Positions 8,040 to 16,382 of a DNA stretch of 39,487 nt are shown here, in pieces. This DNA is from an uncultured Collinsella sp. GTDB taxonomy: Bacteria; Actinomycetota; Coriobacteriia; Coriobacteriales; Coriobacteriaceae. The number at the start of each line of letters is the position of its first letter. The first letter of the stretch is position 1. Where the stretch lies: the NCBI GenBank assembly GCA_902494245.1, contig CABUSR010000020.1, positions 1 through 39,487 on the forward strand, read 5' to 3'. The position numbers were made by a program, and so were the translations under genes. A model generated the notes under the pieces. It was given only the letters and a program-made list of their open reading frames with translations, was not told where the DNA came from and did no database searches.

Positions 8040-9017
8040 ATGTACCAGACGCGTAAGATCGGTGTGGTCGGCCAGGGCCACGTAGGAGCACATGTCGCCA
8101 ACAGTCTGCTCATGCAGGGCATTGCCGATGAGCTGTACCTGTGTGATATCAACGAGGCCAAAGTGACGTCCGAGGTCCAGGACCTGCGTGACTCCCTTTC
8201 GTTTGTCCCGTACAACACCAAGATCGTCAACTGCTACGACCACTACGAGGAGCTTGCCTGCTGCGACGTTATCGTCAACGCCGCCGGCAAGGTCGCGCTC
8301 GCTGCTGGCAACCGCGACGGCGAGCTGTTCTTTACCACCGACGCCGCCCGCACCTTTGCCAAACGCATCGTCGACGCCGGCTTTGACGGCATCTTCGTGA
8401 GCATCTCCAACCCCTGCGACGTCGTGTGCACCGAGCTGTGGCACCTGACCGGCTATGATCCCAAGAAGATCATCGGCTCGGGCTGCGGCCTGGACTCCGC
8501 CCGCCTTCGCACCGAGATCTCCAAGAAGGTCGGCGTGAGCCCCAAGTCCATCGACGCCTACATGATCGGCGAGCACGGTTTTAGCCAGCTTGCCGCCTTT
8601 AAAGCCGCAACCATCGCCGGTAAGAGCCTCAACGAACTTCAGGCCGAGAACCACGACAAGTACGCCTTCGACCACATGGAGATCGAGGAGCTTGCACGCA
8701 AGGGCGGCTATGTGACCTACCAGGGCAAGCAGTGCACCGAGTACGCCGTCGCCAACTCCGCCGCGCGCGTCTGCGCCGCCGTGCTGCACAACGAGCACGC
8801 CGTGCTTTCGGCATCCACGCTCATGACCGGCCATTATGGCGAGGAGGGTATCTTTACCTCCCTGCCGTGCGTGATCGGCGCCGAGGGCGTCGAGGAGGTC
8901 TACACGCTCGACCTTTCCGAGTATGAGCTCGAGGGCTTCCACAAGAGCTGCCAGCACATCCGCGACAACATCGCCCAGCTCGACTGGTGGGATGCCGAGG
9001 CCTACGACGCCAAGTAA
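8040..9017 (+). CDS. L-2-hydroxyacid dehydrogenase of the lactate/malate dehydrogenase family
   Basis: This 325-residue NAD-dependent enzyme shows the Rossmann start GVVGQGHVG (8-16), Asp36 for the NAD ribose, Arg92 in the active loop, the Asp152/Arg155 pair in LDSAR, and His179 in GEHG. The position that is Gln in lactate and Arg in malate dehydrogenases is Ala86 (AGKVALAAGNR), so neither canonical specificity is supported. A broader 2-hydroxyacid (hydroxyisocaproate-like) activity is an alternative to fermentative lactate formation. ATG 8040 has AAAGGA 7 bp upstream; the longer open frame from 7947 has no such site. A strong terminator follows. Confidence 0.88.
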   Translation: MYQTRKIGVVGQGHVGAHVANSLLMQGIADELYLCDINEAKVTSEVQDLRDSLSFVPYNTKIVNCYDHYEELACCDVIVNAAGKVALAAGNRDGELFFTTDAARTFAKRIVDAGFDGIFVSISNPCDVVCTELWHLTGYDPKKIIGSGCGLDSARLRTEISKKVGVSPKSIDAYMIGEHGFSQLAAFKAATIAGKSLNELQAENHDKYAFDHMEIEELARKGGYVTYQGKQCTEYAVANSAARVCAAVLHNEHAVLSASTLMTGHYGEEGIFTSLPCVIGAEGVEEVYTLDLSEYELEGFHKSCQHIRDNIAQLDWWDAEAYDAK

Positions 9018-9060
9018 GCGTCGGTTGCCGCGACACCTCGCGAATCTAAGCGCAATACCA

Positions 9061-9100
9061 AGCGGGCCGCGCCGGAAATCCCCGGCGCGGCCCGCTTTTT
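9061..9100 (+). terminator. Rho-independent terminator after the dehydrogenase
   Basis: AGCGGGCCGCGCCGG pairs with its complement ending near 9095 across a short loop and is followed by five T residues. Confidence 0.9.
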
Positions 9101-9148
9101 ACGCACGCTATTCACTTGCGAATCGAAGGTGAATGCTTTTCCCGTTAC

Positions 9149-10117
9149 CTAGTACTGCTCGATGCCCATGTAGCGACGAACCTCGGGGCTGTGGTCGAAC
9201 ACCTTGCCGCGAGCGGCACGCAGTTCGCAGCTCATGTTGTAGAAGAAGATCGGCTCCAGGTACGAACGCACGCTGGCGGGCACCTCGCCTACGCCGTACT
9301 CGAGCGCGTCGAGCACCATGACCGTATCGGTGTGCGTGTTGAGGAACGCCAGCGCGCGCTCCTCCATGGGGCGGCACTCGCCCGATCCGAGCTGTACAAA
9401 GTAGAACACGCCGGGCTCGGTGGCTTCGAACGGGCCGTGGAAGTACTCGCCGGAGTGGATATAGCAGCAGTGCTGCCACTGCATCTCCATGAGCGAGCAG
9501 ATGGCCATGGCGTAGGTCTGGCTAAAGTTGGGGCCGGATCCCAGGATGTAGAAGAACTTGTGCTGCTGGCAGAGTTCGGCAAAGCGATCGCCCAGCTCGG
9601 CGTTGACTTTCTCGCGGGCAGCGGGCAGCAGGGCATCCATCTGCTTAAGGCCGGCGTACATGTCGGCAAGCGCCTCGTAACCCTCCTGCTGGTCGAGCAA
9701 CTCGGCGGCGATCAGAGCGCCGATGCCCTGCGGCACCTCGGCCTGTGACACGCCCTCGCCCCACGGATAGACCCAGGTGGTCCACTTGCCGTTATCGATC
9801 TTGGAGCCCTCGCAGTCGGTGAGGGCAACGACCTCGGCACCGGCTGCCAGCGCCATCTCGCAGCCGTCAACGACCTCCTGCGTGTTGCCGCTGTGGCTGC
9901 AGGCAATAACGAGCGACTTCTCGCCAAGACTCTTGGGAGCCATCAGGCAAAACTCGCGCGCCGTGTAGACCGTCGAGGCAAACGTGGTGGCCTCGCGCTT
10001 GAGCAGCTCGTTGGCCGGCATCAGGTCGATCATCGAACCGCCGCAGGCGATCCAAAAGACGTTCTCAATCTTGCCCTTGCGCTCGATAATTTCCTGAACC
10101 AGATCGTGTGCGTTCAC
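9149..10117 (-). CDS. SIS-domain sugar-amine deglycase A (FrlB/FraB-like)
   Basis: This is a 322-residue protein with two SIS sugar-phosphate-binding domains; the first contains CSHSGNTQE (about 73-81). Glu211 (MEMQW) and His227 (EYFHGPFE) are 16 residues apart, the spacing of the catalytic Glu/His pair in the studied deglycase FraB (from memory). Such enzymes split 6-phosphorylated Amadori compounds into a hexose phosphate and an amine. It starts at GTG 10117 behind AAGGAGGAG. Two 20-bp operator-like sites lie in the 144-bp gap to the upstream gntR gene (10262-11017), its likely regulator. The exact substrate cannot be read from sequence. Confidence 0.87.
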   Translation of the reverse strand: MNAHDLVQEIIERKGKIENVFWIACGGSMIDLMPANELLKREATTFASTVYTAREFCLMAPKSLGEKSLVIACSHSGNTQEVVDGCEMALAAGAEVVALTDCEGSKIDNGKWTTWVYPWGEGVSQAEVPQGIGALIAAELLDQQEGYEALADMYAGLKQMDALLPAAREKVNAELGDRFAELCQQHKFFYILGSGPNFSQTYAMAICSLMEMQWQHCCYIHSGEYFHGPFEATEPGVFYFVQLGSGECRPMEERALAFLNTHTDTVMVLDALEYGVGEVPASVRSYLEPIFFYNMSCELRAARGKVFDHSPEVRRYMGIEQY

Positions 10118-10176
10118 GGTGATGCTCCTCCTTGTGTGGCGGCTTTGAACGACGGCAGCTCGTACCTGCGGTCATT

Positions 10177-10258
10177 CTATGTTGTCCTATTTATAGCACG
10201 CACGACGACGCCCGTGAAGCCATTTCACCAAATTTGTTCTATATTGTTCTATCTGTAG
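10177..10258 (-). promoter_or_regulatory. Paired operator-like sites before deglycase A
   Basis: CTATGTTGTCCTATTTATAG (10177-10196) and CTATATTGTTCTATCTGTAG (10239-10258) match at 16 of 20 positions in the same orientation. They lie between gntR-1 and deglycase A, as expected for a GntR/UTRA repressor controlling the deglycase. Confidence 0.55.
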
Positions 10259-10261
10259 ACG

Positions 10262-11017
10262 TTAGATGTCGAACACGTAGCGCGAGCCCACGATCTTTTG
10301 GCGTCCGAGCAGCAGGGGCCGCTCGCCCTCGTCGGTAAAGTACGCCTCCATATAGAAGAGCGGCTCGCCGACCGGCACCTCCAGCAGCGGGGCCGCCTGA
10401 GCATCGGCAAGCGCAATCTCCACAGTACAGGGGTCGGACTTGAACGGCGCGCGGCCCGAATGCTCGGCAACGAGCGCAAAGATGGAATTGTCCGTGAGGT
10501 CCTTGTCGGCAAGCGTCTGCAGATAGGGATGGTCGGCTAGCACAAAGGCGTTGTTCTCGAGCATGACGGGCACGCCGTCTGCCGTGCGCACACGCTCGAC
10601 AACGATGAGCTCGCAGCCGGGTTCCACCCCAAAAAACGCCGCGTCCTCACGCGTCGCCGCAACCACCGTGCGCGACACCAGGTGTGCTCCGGCCACCATG
10701 TCGTTGGCAGCGCAACCCTCGGAAAAGCTCTGAACGTCACCCTTCTGGACAATCTTGCGCTTGAGCTTGGGCGCGCACACAAACGTACCCCTCCCCTGCT
10801 GGCGATTTAGATACCCCGCGCGCGACAGCTCCTCGATGGCGCGACGCACGGTGATGCGTCCCACGCCGTAGGACTTCGCGAGCTCCATCTCGGAAGGAAT
10901 GCGCGAGCCGGATGCGTACACGCCGCGCGCGATCTCGCCCTTTAGGTCGTCCATAACCTGCTGGTACAGCGGCACGGCGGATACCTCAGTGCGCTCGGTT
11001 TTATCGTCGAATGCCAT
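10262..11017 (-). CDS. GntR family regulator 1 (HutC/UTRA type)
   Basis: This 251-residue regulator has an N-terminal winged helix (about 15-82) with the typical SRIPSEMELAKSYGVGRITV core and QQGRGTFV wing. A UTRA ligand-binding domain (about 95-248) ends in GSRYVFDI. UTRA domains usually sense phosphosugars or related metabolites. The ATG at 11017 follows the recQ stop codon by only 2 bp and uses GGAG inside the recQ end, so the two are probably translationally coupled. Its likely target is the downstream deglycase A gene through the sites at 10177-10258. It resembles regulator 2 (13364-14083) more than regulator 3. Confidence 0.92.
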   Translation of the reverse strand: MAFDDKTERTEVSAVPLYQQVMDDLKGEIARGVYASGSRIPSEMELAKSYGVGRITVRRAIEELSRAGYLNRQQGRGTFVCAPKLKRKIVQKGDVQSFSEGCAANDMVAGAHLVSRTVVAATREDAAFFGVEPGCELIVVERVRTADGVPVMLENNAFVLADHPYLQTLADKDLTDNSIFALVAEHSGRAPFKSDPCTVEIALADAQAAPLLEVPVGEPLFYMEAYFTDEGERPLLLGRQKIVGSRYVFDI

Positions 11018-11019
11018 CG

Positions 11020-12996
11020 TTACGCTCCATCCCGTGCATGCTCGGACTCAAACTCTTCAATCGCCGCCATAAACTGCTCGCCAAAGGCGTCGGCCTTTTT
11101 CTCGCCGATACCGTTGACCTGGATCAGCTCGTCGCGTGTCTGCGGGCGCAGGCGGCACAGGCCGCGCAGCGCCTTGTCGGAAAAGACCATATACGGCGCC
11201 ATCTCCAGCTCGGTCGAGATCTCCTTGCGCAGGGCACGCAGGCGCTCGAACAGCTCGGCATCGTCGCCCACGCGCGGGCGCTGATCCAGCTCGGCTTCCT
11301 CGCGCAGCAAATCCACCGCACGGCGGGCGCGGGCCGAGGCCTTGCGCTTGGACGCGCGACGCTTAACGGTAAAGGCGAACGCCTCGTCCTCGACCTCGCT
11401 GGCACGCGGACCCAGCCCCACGACCGGGTACTGCCCCTGCGAGGTGGCCAAATAGCCGCGGCCGCACAGCTGGCCGATGATGTCCTTGATGCGCCCGACC
11501 GATTCGCTCGACAGTTCACCGTAGCCGCGGTCCTCGTCCAGATGCATCTGGCGAATGCGCTCGGTGTTGCCGCCGTGAAGCACATCGGCGATGAGCGACT
11601 TACCAAAGCGCATGGGTCGCGTGGCCACATAGCGCACAGCGGCGCGGGCCATATCGGTGACATCCTCGACCTCGAACTGCGTGAGGCAGTTACTGCAGTT
11701 GCCGCAGCCCTCGGCGTCGTCTGCCGTGCCGCCCGCGGCGGCTGCCGCATGCTCGGCCGCAGCCTCGTCACCAAAGTAGCGCAGCATGTATTCGCGCAGA
11801 CAGCCGGTGGTATTGCAGTAGCCCTCCATCTGGCTGAGCAGGCGATAACGGTTCTGGAGCGCCCACGCGCGCTGCTCGTCGTCGAGCGCCTCGTCGGCCG
11901 CATCGCCGCGGTCGATCAAAAAGCGGCGCATGCGAAAATCGTTACCGTTCCACAGCAAGTGACAGCTGGCCGGATCGCCGTCGCGGCCGGCGCGGCCCGC
12001 CTCTTGGTAGTATGCCTCGATGCTCTCGGGCACATTGTTATGGATCACATAGCGCACGTTGGGCTTGTCGATGCCCATGCCAAAGGCGTTGGTGGCAACC
12101 ATCACCTGAATGTCGTCGTCGATAAAGGCGCGCTGACTCTGGCGGCGGGCGTCGTTGCCCATGCCGGCATGGTAGCGGCCAACGCGAATGCCGCTGGGAC
12201 CCAGCGCCTCGGCAAGCTCCGCGGCCAGCGCGTCGACCGTCTTGCGGGTCGAGCAATACACGATGCCGCTCTCGCCCGAATGTGCGATCACGTAGTCGCG
12301 CACCCACGCGGTCTTGGCCTTGTCGCCCATCTCCTCGCAACCAAAGTAGAGGTTCTTGCGATCAAAACCCGTCACCACGGTCGCCGGGTTTTGCAGGCCG
12401 AGCATTTGCTGGATATCGGCGCGCACGCGCTCGGTCGCCGTGGCGGTAAACGCCGCCACGATCGGGCGCCGCGGCAGCGAATCGATAAACTCGCGAATCT
12501 GCAGGTAAGCGGGACGGAAATCCTGGCCCCATTGGCTTACGCAGTGGGCCTCGTCAATGGCCACAAGCGGCACGCCAACGCCGCCGTCCGCCGCGGCCTC
12601 CTGCGCAAAGGCTAAAAAGCGCGGCTCGAGCAGGCGCTCGGGCGCCACGTACATAAGCTGGTAGCGGCCCTCGCGCGCCCGCTTGAGCACGGTGTTTTGC
12701 TGGGCCGGGGTAAGGCTGGAGTTGAGATAACTGGGGCGCGCACCCGCCGCGAGCAGCGCGCGGGTCTGGTCCTCCATAAGAGACAGCAACGGGCTCACCA
12801 CAAAGGTGATGCCGGGCAGCATAAGTGCAGGCACCTGGTAGCAAATGGACTTGCCGGCGCCTGTGGGCATAACGCCGAGCGCATCGCGACCGGCAAGGAT
12901 CGCATCGACCATGCGGTCCTGTCCCGGGCGAAACGAGGGGTAGCCAAAATAGGCGCCGAGCGTGTCGAGCGCCATCTGCTGCATGCTATCGGTCAT
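11020..12996 (-). CDS. recQ: RecQ-family ATP-dependent DNA helicase
   Basis: This 658-residue 3'-5' DNA helicase has Walker A PTGAGKSICYQ near residue 40, the DEAH box with the RecQ loop CVSQWGQDFRPAY, the QAGRAGRDG helicase motif, and a Cys-rich zinc-binding RQC part (CLREYMLRYF, then CGNCSNC). A C-terminal HRDC domain (about 575-650) contains LCRLRPQTRDEL. All key motifs are intact and length is normal. ATG 12996 has TTAGGA upstream. It is placed between two gntR genes and overlaps transcriptionally with gntR-1, which is unusual company for a repair helicase. Confidence 0.95.
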   Translation of the reverse strand: MTDSMQQMALDTLGAYFGYPSFRPGQDRMVDAILAGRDALGVMPTGAGKSICYQVPALMLPGITFVVSPLLSLMEDQTRALLAAGARPSYLNSSLTPAQQNTVLKRAREGRYQLMYVAPERLLEPRFLAFAQEAAADGGVGVPLVAIDEAHCVSQWGQDFRPAYLQIREFIDSLPRRPIVAAFTATATERVRADIQQMLGLQNPATVVTGFDRKNLYFGCEEMGDKAKTAWVRDYVIAHSGESGIVYCSTRKTVDALAAELAEALGPSGIRVGRYHAGMGNDARRQSQRAFIDDDIQVMVATNAFGMGIDKPNVRYVIHNNVPESIEAYYQEAGRAGRDGDPASCHLLWNGNDFRMRRFLIDRGDAADEALDDEQRAWALQNRYRLLSQMEGYCNTTGCLREYMLRYFGDEAAAEHAAAAAGGTADDAEGCGNCSNCLTQFEVEDVTDMARAAVRYVATRPMRFGKSLIADVLHGGNTERIRQMHLDEDRGYGELSSESVGRIKDIIGQLCGRGYLATSQGQYPVVGLGPRASEVEDEAFAFTVKRRASKRKASARARRAVDLLREEAELDQRPRVGDDAELFERLRALRKEISTELEMAPYMVFSDKALRGLCRLRPQTRDELIQVNGIGEKKADAFGEQFMAAIEEFESEHARDGA

Positions 12997-13092
12997 GGTT
13001 TCCTAACGTCAGAATCATCTGCCGCCGATTATACGCCGCCACGCGGACCGGTGCCGCACGGCTGTCAGCCACGCTCATTCTGCAGGTAGTCA

Positions 13093-13165
13093 TTGGGGAC
13101 GTTCTTGAATGACTAGTCGTTTAAGAACGTCCCCAACGACTAGTCATTTAAGAACGTCCCCAATG
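13093..13165. repeat. REP-like palindrome with tandem 27-mer, copy 1
   Basis: A 44-bp near-perfect palindrome (13093-13136; outer arms TTGGGGACGTTC / GAACGTCCCCAA, centre ACTAGT) overlaps two tandem 27-bp units (13112-13138 and 13139-13165) that differ at two bases. A second 44-bp copy is at 21546-21589. Both lie just before an S1 element. Confidence 0.8.
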
Positions 13166-13195
13166 ACTACTATTCTCTTGACAAACGCGGAAACG

Positions 13196-13359
13196 TCGCT
13201 GGTTGAGTATGAGTCAGCGAAAACGCCCCTAAGCGAGCAAGGTGACGTGAAAGAGGAGGAAAGCGTACTTTGGTACGCGACCGACGATTGAACGTCAGAT
13301 TGCCGCTTAGGGGCGTTTGCAGCGTCGGCCGGTCCGCCGTTCGTCAGAACGGCGGAACC
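13196..13359 (+). repeat. Structured element S1, copy 1
   Basis: Pairings: P0 TCGCTG (13196-13201) with CAGCGA (13215-13220); P1 AAACGCCCCTAAGCG (13221-13235) with 13304-13318, perfect; P2 TGACGT (13243-13248) with ACGTCA (13292-13297); P3 GCGTAC (13263-13268) with GTACGC (13273-13278); P4 CCGCCGTTC (13334-13342) with GAACGGCGG (13347-13355). Unpaired parts (GTTGAG.AT.AGT, GCAAGGTG.CGTGAAA, TTGAACGTCAGATTG, GCAGCGTCG) are shared with copy 2 at 21602-21765, while stems P1, P3 and P4 differ in sequence but still pair. P4 ends a few bases from the gntR-2 stop codon. The transcribed strand is not known. Confidence 0.75.
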
Positions 13360-13363
13360 AACC

Positions 13364-14083
13364 CTACATCACCATAACGTAGCGCGATCCCACGTAGTAC
13401 TGCTTACCCATCAGGACCGGCTCTCCATTGGGACCGGTAAAGCTGGCACGCAGGTTGAGCAGCGGATCGTGCGGAGCAATGCCCAACTCGGCCGCCTGCT
13501 CGGTATTGGCACGAACGGCCTCGACCGTGCGGTAGCCAACCGAGACAATCGGGATTCCGCCAACACGCTCGACCTCGGCAAAAATCGACTTGTCCTCAAG
13601 ATCGGCCGTCAACAGCTCGCGGTAGGCATCAAACGGCACAAAGATGTTCTCCTCAAAGATGGGCTCGCCGTCGGCCGTACGCACGCGCTTGATATGCAGC
13701 AGCAGCGCATCCTTCTGCAGGCCAAAGAACTCCATCTCGTTTTGGCGCGCCGGCACAATCTGGCGATCGATCACGTGCGCACCGGCCTTCATGCCATTGC
13801 CGGCACACAGCGCGGTAAACGTCTGCAACGTCGAGGCGTGAAACTGGCGATTGATGTGCGGCGTAGAGACAAAGGTGCCACGGCCCTGCTGCTTAACCAG
13901 GTAGCCATCGGAGCACAGTTCCTCGACGGCGCGGCGCACCGTAATGCGGCTCACGTCGTACTGCTCGGCTAGCTCAAGCTCGGACGGGATACGCTCCTTG
14001 GGTGCATAAACACCTTTCTCGATCGCATCCTTGATTTCGTCGTAAATCTGCTGGTAAAGCGGTGCATTTTTGGGCGCAGGCAT
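13364..14083 (-). CDS. GntR family regulator 2 (HutC/UTRA type)
   Basis: This 239-residue regulator has a winged helix at about 5-72 (ERIPSELELAEQYDVSRITV, then QQGRGTFV) and a UTRA domain to the end (GSRYVMVM). It is closely related in layout to regulator 1. Sequences similar to ATAACGTCT occur in its own upstream region (14121-14136), before the PTS operon (20199-20213) and before the EamA gene (21473-21489), which suggests it controls all three. The start ATG has only a weak purine stretch upstream. Element S1 begins directly after its stop codon. Confidence 0.92.
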   Translation of the reverse strand: MPAPKNAPLYQQIYDEIKDAIEKGVYAPKERIPSELELAEQYDVSRITVRRAVEELCSDGYLVKQQGRGTFVSTPHINRQFHASTLQTFTALCAGNGMKAGAHVIDRQIVPARQNEMEFFGLQKDALLLHIKRVRTADGEPIFEENIFVPFDAYRELLTADLEDKSIFAEVERVGGIPIVSVGYRTVEAVRANTEQAAELGIAPHDPLLNLRASFTGPNGEPVLMGKQYYVGSRYVMVM

Positions 14084-14120
14084 ATCTAATCACTCTTATC
14101 GAAATATTGAAATAACTAAT

Positions 14121-14133
14121 ACGTATATAACGT
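14121..14133. promoter_or_regulatory. Possible regulator-2 operator (own promoter)
   Basis: ACGTATATAACGT is a near-palindrome 38 bp upstream of the start codon, extended by CTAG to give ATAACGTCT, which is shared with the PTS promoter site. Confidence 0.4.
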
Positions 14134-14174
14134 CTAGTTTCATGTTACCTCATATTGATAAAACGATACACCCT

Positions 14175-14223
14175 CCCTACCAAAAAGCGACAGCTTCATT
14201 TTGGTAGGTTTTATCTGGGCAAA
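14175..14223 (-). repeat. Dispersed repeat R3, copy 2
   Basis: Its reverse complement begins TTTGCCCAGATAAAACCTAC and matches copy 1 (4666-4716) at about 43 of 48 positions. The ends CCTACCAAAA and TTTTGGTAGG pair. Confidence 0.75.
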
Positions 14224-14226
14224 CGA

Positions 14227-14262
14227 GAGCCTCCCGAAAGCAGCGAGGCTTTCGGGAGGCTC
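14227..14262 (-). terminator. Hairpin after the YitT gene
   Basis: GAGCCTCCCGAAAGC (14227-14241) pairs perfectly with 14248-14262 across a 6-nt loop. On the minus strand it is followed by TCGTTT, a weak T-run, so termination is likely but not certain. Confidence 0.65.
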
Positions 14263-14303
14263 AAGCGGACAGGATTGCGCCGGGCCGGTAAAATGCCAAA
14301 ACC

Positions 14304-15311
14304 CTACTTGCCGTCGTCCTGCTGCAGGCTGTCCTGCTCGCTGAGGCGCGCCTGCCTGCTGGCCATGCGTGCGGGCTTGTCGGGATCGGGAACGGCCGTG
14401 GGCATGGGCTCGTCGACATGACCGCCCCACCAGCCGCCCACAAAGTTGAGCGTGTGGAACACGTTGATCACGGCGCCGGGATCGATGTCGCACACCAGCT
14501 TGATAATGTCCTGACTCTCGTAGGTCGAGACAACGGCATGCAGCAGGTACATCTTTTCGCGGCTGTATCCGCCGATGACCTCGGCGCAGCTAATGCCGTG
14601 CTGAAAATGGTCAACATAGGCGGTCATGACCTCGTCCGCCTTGCGCGTCGTGATCTGCAGCGTCACGCGGTCGTAGCGACGATAGAAGCTGTCGATGGTC
14701 TTGGTCGAAATAAACTGGAACACGATGGAGTACGCCGCCTTGTCCCAGCCAAACATAAAACCAAAAATCGCCAGGATAAAGCAGTTAAAGCCAAAGATGA
14801 CGCCCCAGATAGTCTTGCCCGTGTGGTTGGAGACCCACAGCGCGATAAAGTCGGTGCCGCCGGTGGATGCGCCGGACTTAAGCGCGATGGCAGCGCCCAG
14901 ACCCGAGACCACGCCGCCAAAAATGATGAGCATGATCTTGTCGCCCAAAAACGGAGCAAAGTGAAAGACGTTGAGAAACAGCGATGAGAGCACGACCTGC
15001 ATCATCGAGAAGATGACGAAGCGCTTGCTAATGCCGCTCCAGCATAGGAGCGCCACGGGGATGTTGAGCGCGAGCATACCGAGCGAGATGTCGATGTGAA
15101 CGCCGCCGAGCGAGGTAACGCGATCGAGCAGGACCGCGACGCCGGTGAGACCGCTCGGAAGCAGGTCGGCGGGCTGAATGAACGCCTGGATCAGAAATGT
15201 CTGGAGAACGGCGGAAATTGTGACCGCCACGGCAGTAATGGCGCGGCGGACGATGGTGAGGCGGCCGAGCACGAGCACGCGGTCCGTGAGCTGATCGATG
15301 GCGTTCGCCAC
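14304..15311 (-). CDS. YitT family membrane protein (DUF2179 C-terminus)
   Basis: This 335-residue protein has about six hydrophobic helices in its first 215 residues, including the family's GVVSGLGAAIALKSGASTGG stretch. A cytoplasmic DUF2179 domain follows (about 225-295, YRRYDRVTLQITTRK onward), then a polar tail. The function of the family is unknown; transport is often suggested. The start is GTG 15311, which has AAAGGAG 5 bp upstream; a TTG at 15332 is less likely. It is separated from gntR-2 by a hairpin and repeat R3, so it is probably not part of the sugar regulon. Confidence 0.9.
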   Translation of the reverse strand: MANAIDQLTDRVLVLGRLTIVRRAITAVAVTISAVLQTFLIQAFIQPADLLPSGLTGVAVLLDRVTSLGGVHIDISLGMLALNIPVALLCWSGISKRFVIFSMMQVVLSSLFLNVFHFAPFLGDKIMLIIFGGVVSGLGAAIALKSGASTGGTDFIALWVSNHTGKTIWGVIFGFNCFILAIFGFMFGWDKAAYSIVFQFISTKTIDSFYRRYDRVTLQITTRKADEVMTAYVDHFQHGISCAEVIGGYSREKMYLLHAVVSTYESQDIIKLVCDIDPGAVINVFHTLNFVGGWWGGHVDEPMPTAVPDPDKPARMASRQARLSEQDSLQQDDGK

Positions 15312-15450
15312 GGAGGCTCCTTTCGAAGGCAAATCTAGTTGTGGGGCATGCCCGCGATTGTAGCATGGAGCGTGCGGGGGCGCTTCAATTCACCCTCCCT
15401 CGACAACCAAAGCGGGACCAGCAACCCCCACGACCAAAGGCCCAAATTAC

Positions 15451-15569
15451 AAGTGAGTAGACTTATTACGATCTGCCGAGCACACCCAAAACCGCCAACT
15501 CTGTGACCTGCGGTTTTACAAAGGAAGATATGCATTGTGCTCGGCCTGCGCCAAAAAGTCTACTCACTT
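15451..15569. repeat. Triple nested inverted-repeat element R4
   Basis: Three stems nest in one another: AAGTGAGTAGACTT (15451-15464) with 15556-15569, 14 of 14; CCGAGCACA (15476-15484) with TGTGCTCGG (15536-15544), 9 of 9; AAAACCGC (15488-15495) with GCGGTTTT (15510-15517), 8 of 8. No gene lies in 15312-15666, and the rest of that spacer shows nothing else. This looks like a structured repeat or RNA. Confidence 0.75.
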
Positions 15570-15666
15570 AGCCCGAATCGAAGCCAAACGGATCAAAATC
15601 GAAACCAAATTGAGCCAGTCCACCACAAAAAACGTTTGAACCCGTGCTTCTCGCGGCGGATTGACA

Positions 15667-16296
15667 CTACAAAGCGGCCAAAATGTCGGACAGGTTGTCG
15701 ATGACAACGTCGGCGGCGGACTGGTCCAGGTTAACGCCCTCGTGCGGACGCAGCGCCAGGACTCGGGCGCCGGAGCGTTTGCCGGCCTCGATGCCTAAAG
15801 GCGAATCCTCGATAACCAGGCACTCGGCAGGCTCCACCCCCAGCGCCTCCATGGCACGCAGGTAGATCTCGGGGTCGGGCTTAAACGCACTGCACTCGTG
15901 ACCGCTGATGGTGTAATCCAGCACATCGGCAATACCAGCGATCCCCACCAGCTCGTCAATCAGCTCGCGATAGGACGAGCTCGCGATGGCACACTTCACG
16001 CCGCGCTCATGTAGCTCACGCATCACCGGTTCCGTCTGCTCGTTGAGCAGCTCGGCATACGGAACGGGGTGGACCGGGCTGTAGACCTGCTTGTACTCCA
16101 CGCGCAGGCGCTCGCGCAGCTCAACATCGTCGGGCACCAGCGCCTCCCAAATGGCAGGCTCGTTAGACCCCGAAAGATCGGGGATCTCGTCAAAGTGGAA
16201 CCCCTTCTCTTCCATAAACGCCACGCGACGACGGTTGTAGAACCACTCGGTATCGACCAGCACGCCGTCCATATCAAACAGCACTGCCTTGATCAT
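15667..16296 (-). CDS. HAD family hydrolase (beta-phosphoglucomutase / sugar phosphatase subgroup)
   Basis: This 209-residue protein has all HAD motifs: FDMDGVLVD (Asp8 nucleophile, Asp10), the ASSS motif II, FKPDPEIY with the motif III lysine, and VIEDSPLGIEAG for metal binding. A helical cap follows motif I. This subgroup acts on phosphosugars as phosphatase or mutase. ATG 16296 is 6 bp from GAGGAG; an ATG at 16302 overlaps that site. It starts just after the terminator that follows deglycase B, so it may be co-transcribed by read-through and could act on the released hexose phosphate, which is an inference. Confidence 0.88.
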   Translation of the reverse strand: MIKAVLFDMDGVLVDTEWFYNRRRVAFMEEKGFHFDEIPDLSGSNEPAIWEALVPDDVELRERLRVEYKQVYSPVHPVPYAELLNEQTEPVMRELHERGVKCAIASSSYRELIDELVGIAGIADVLDYTISGHECSAFKPDPEIYLRAMEALGVEPAECLVIEDSPLGIEAGKRSGARVLALRPHEGVNLDQSAADVVIDNLSDILAAL

Positions 16297-16317
16297 ACGC
16301 ATCTCCTCTCAAGAACA

Positions 16318-16351
16318 AAAAAGGGGACGGGGCGCAAACCCCATCCCCTTT
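16318..16351 (-). terminator. Terminator after the PTS-deglycase operon
   Basis: On the minus strand AAAGGGGATGGGG pairs with CCCCGTCCCCTTT over a 6-nt loop, with one mismatch, and runs into TTTTTTT. Confidence 0.85.
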
Positions 16352-16382
16352 CAATCAACCTGTAAGGTCTACTTACTTGTGA

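Noticed and set aside
13178..13183. TTGACA as a -35 box driving S1 copy 1 on the plus strand
   Set aside because: No -10 box lies 16-18 bp downstream, and S1 copy 2 has no matching sequence.
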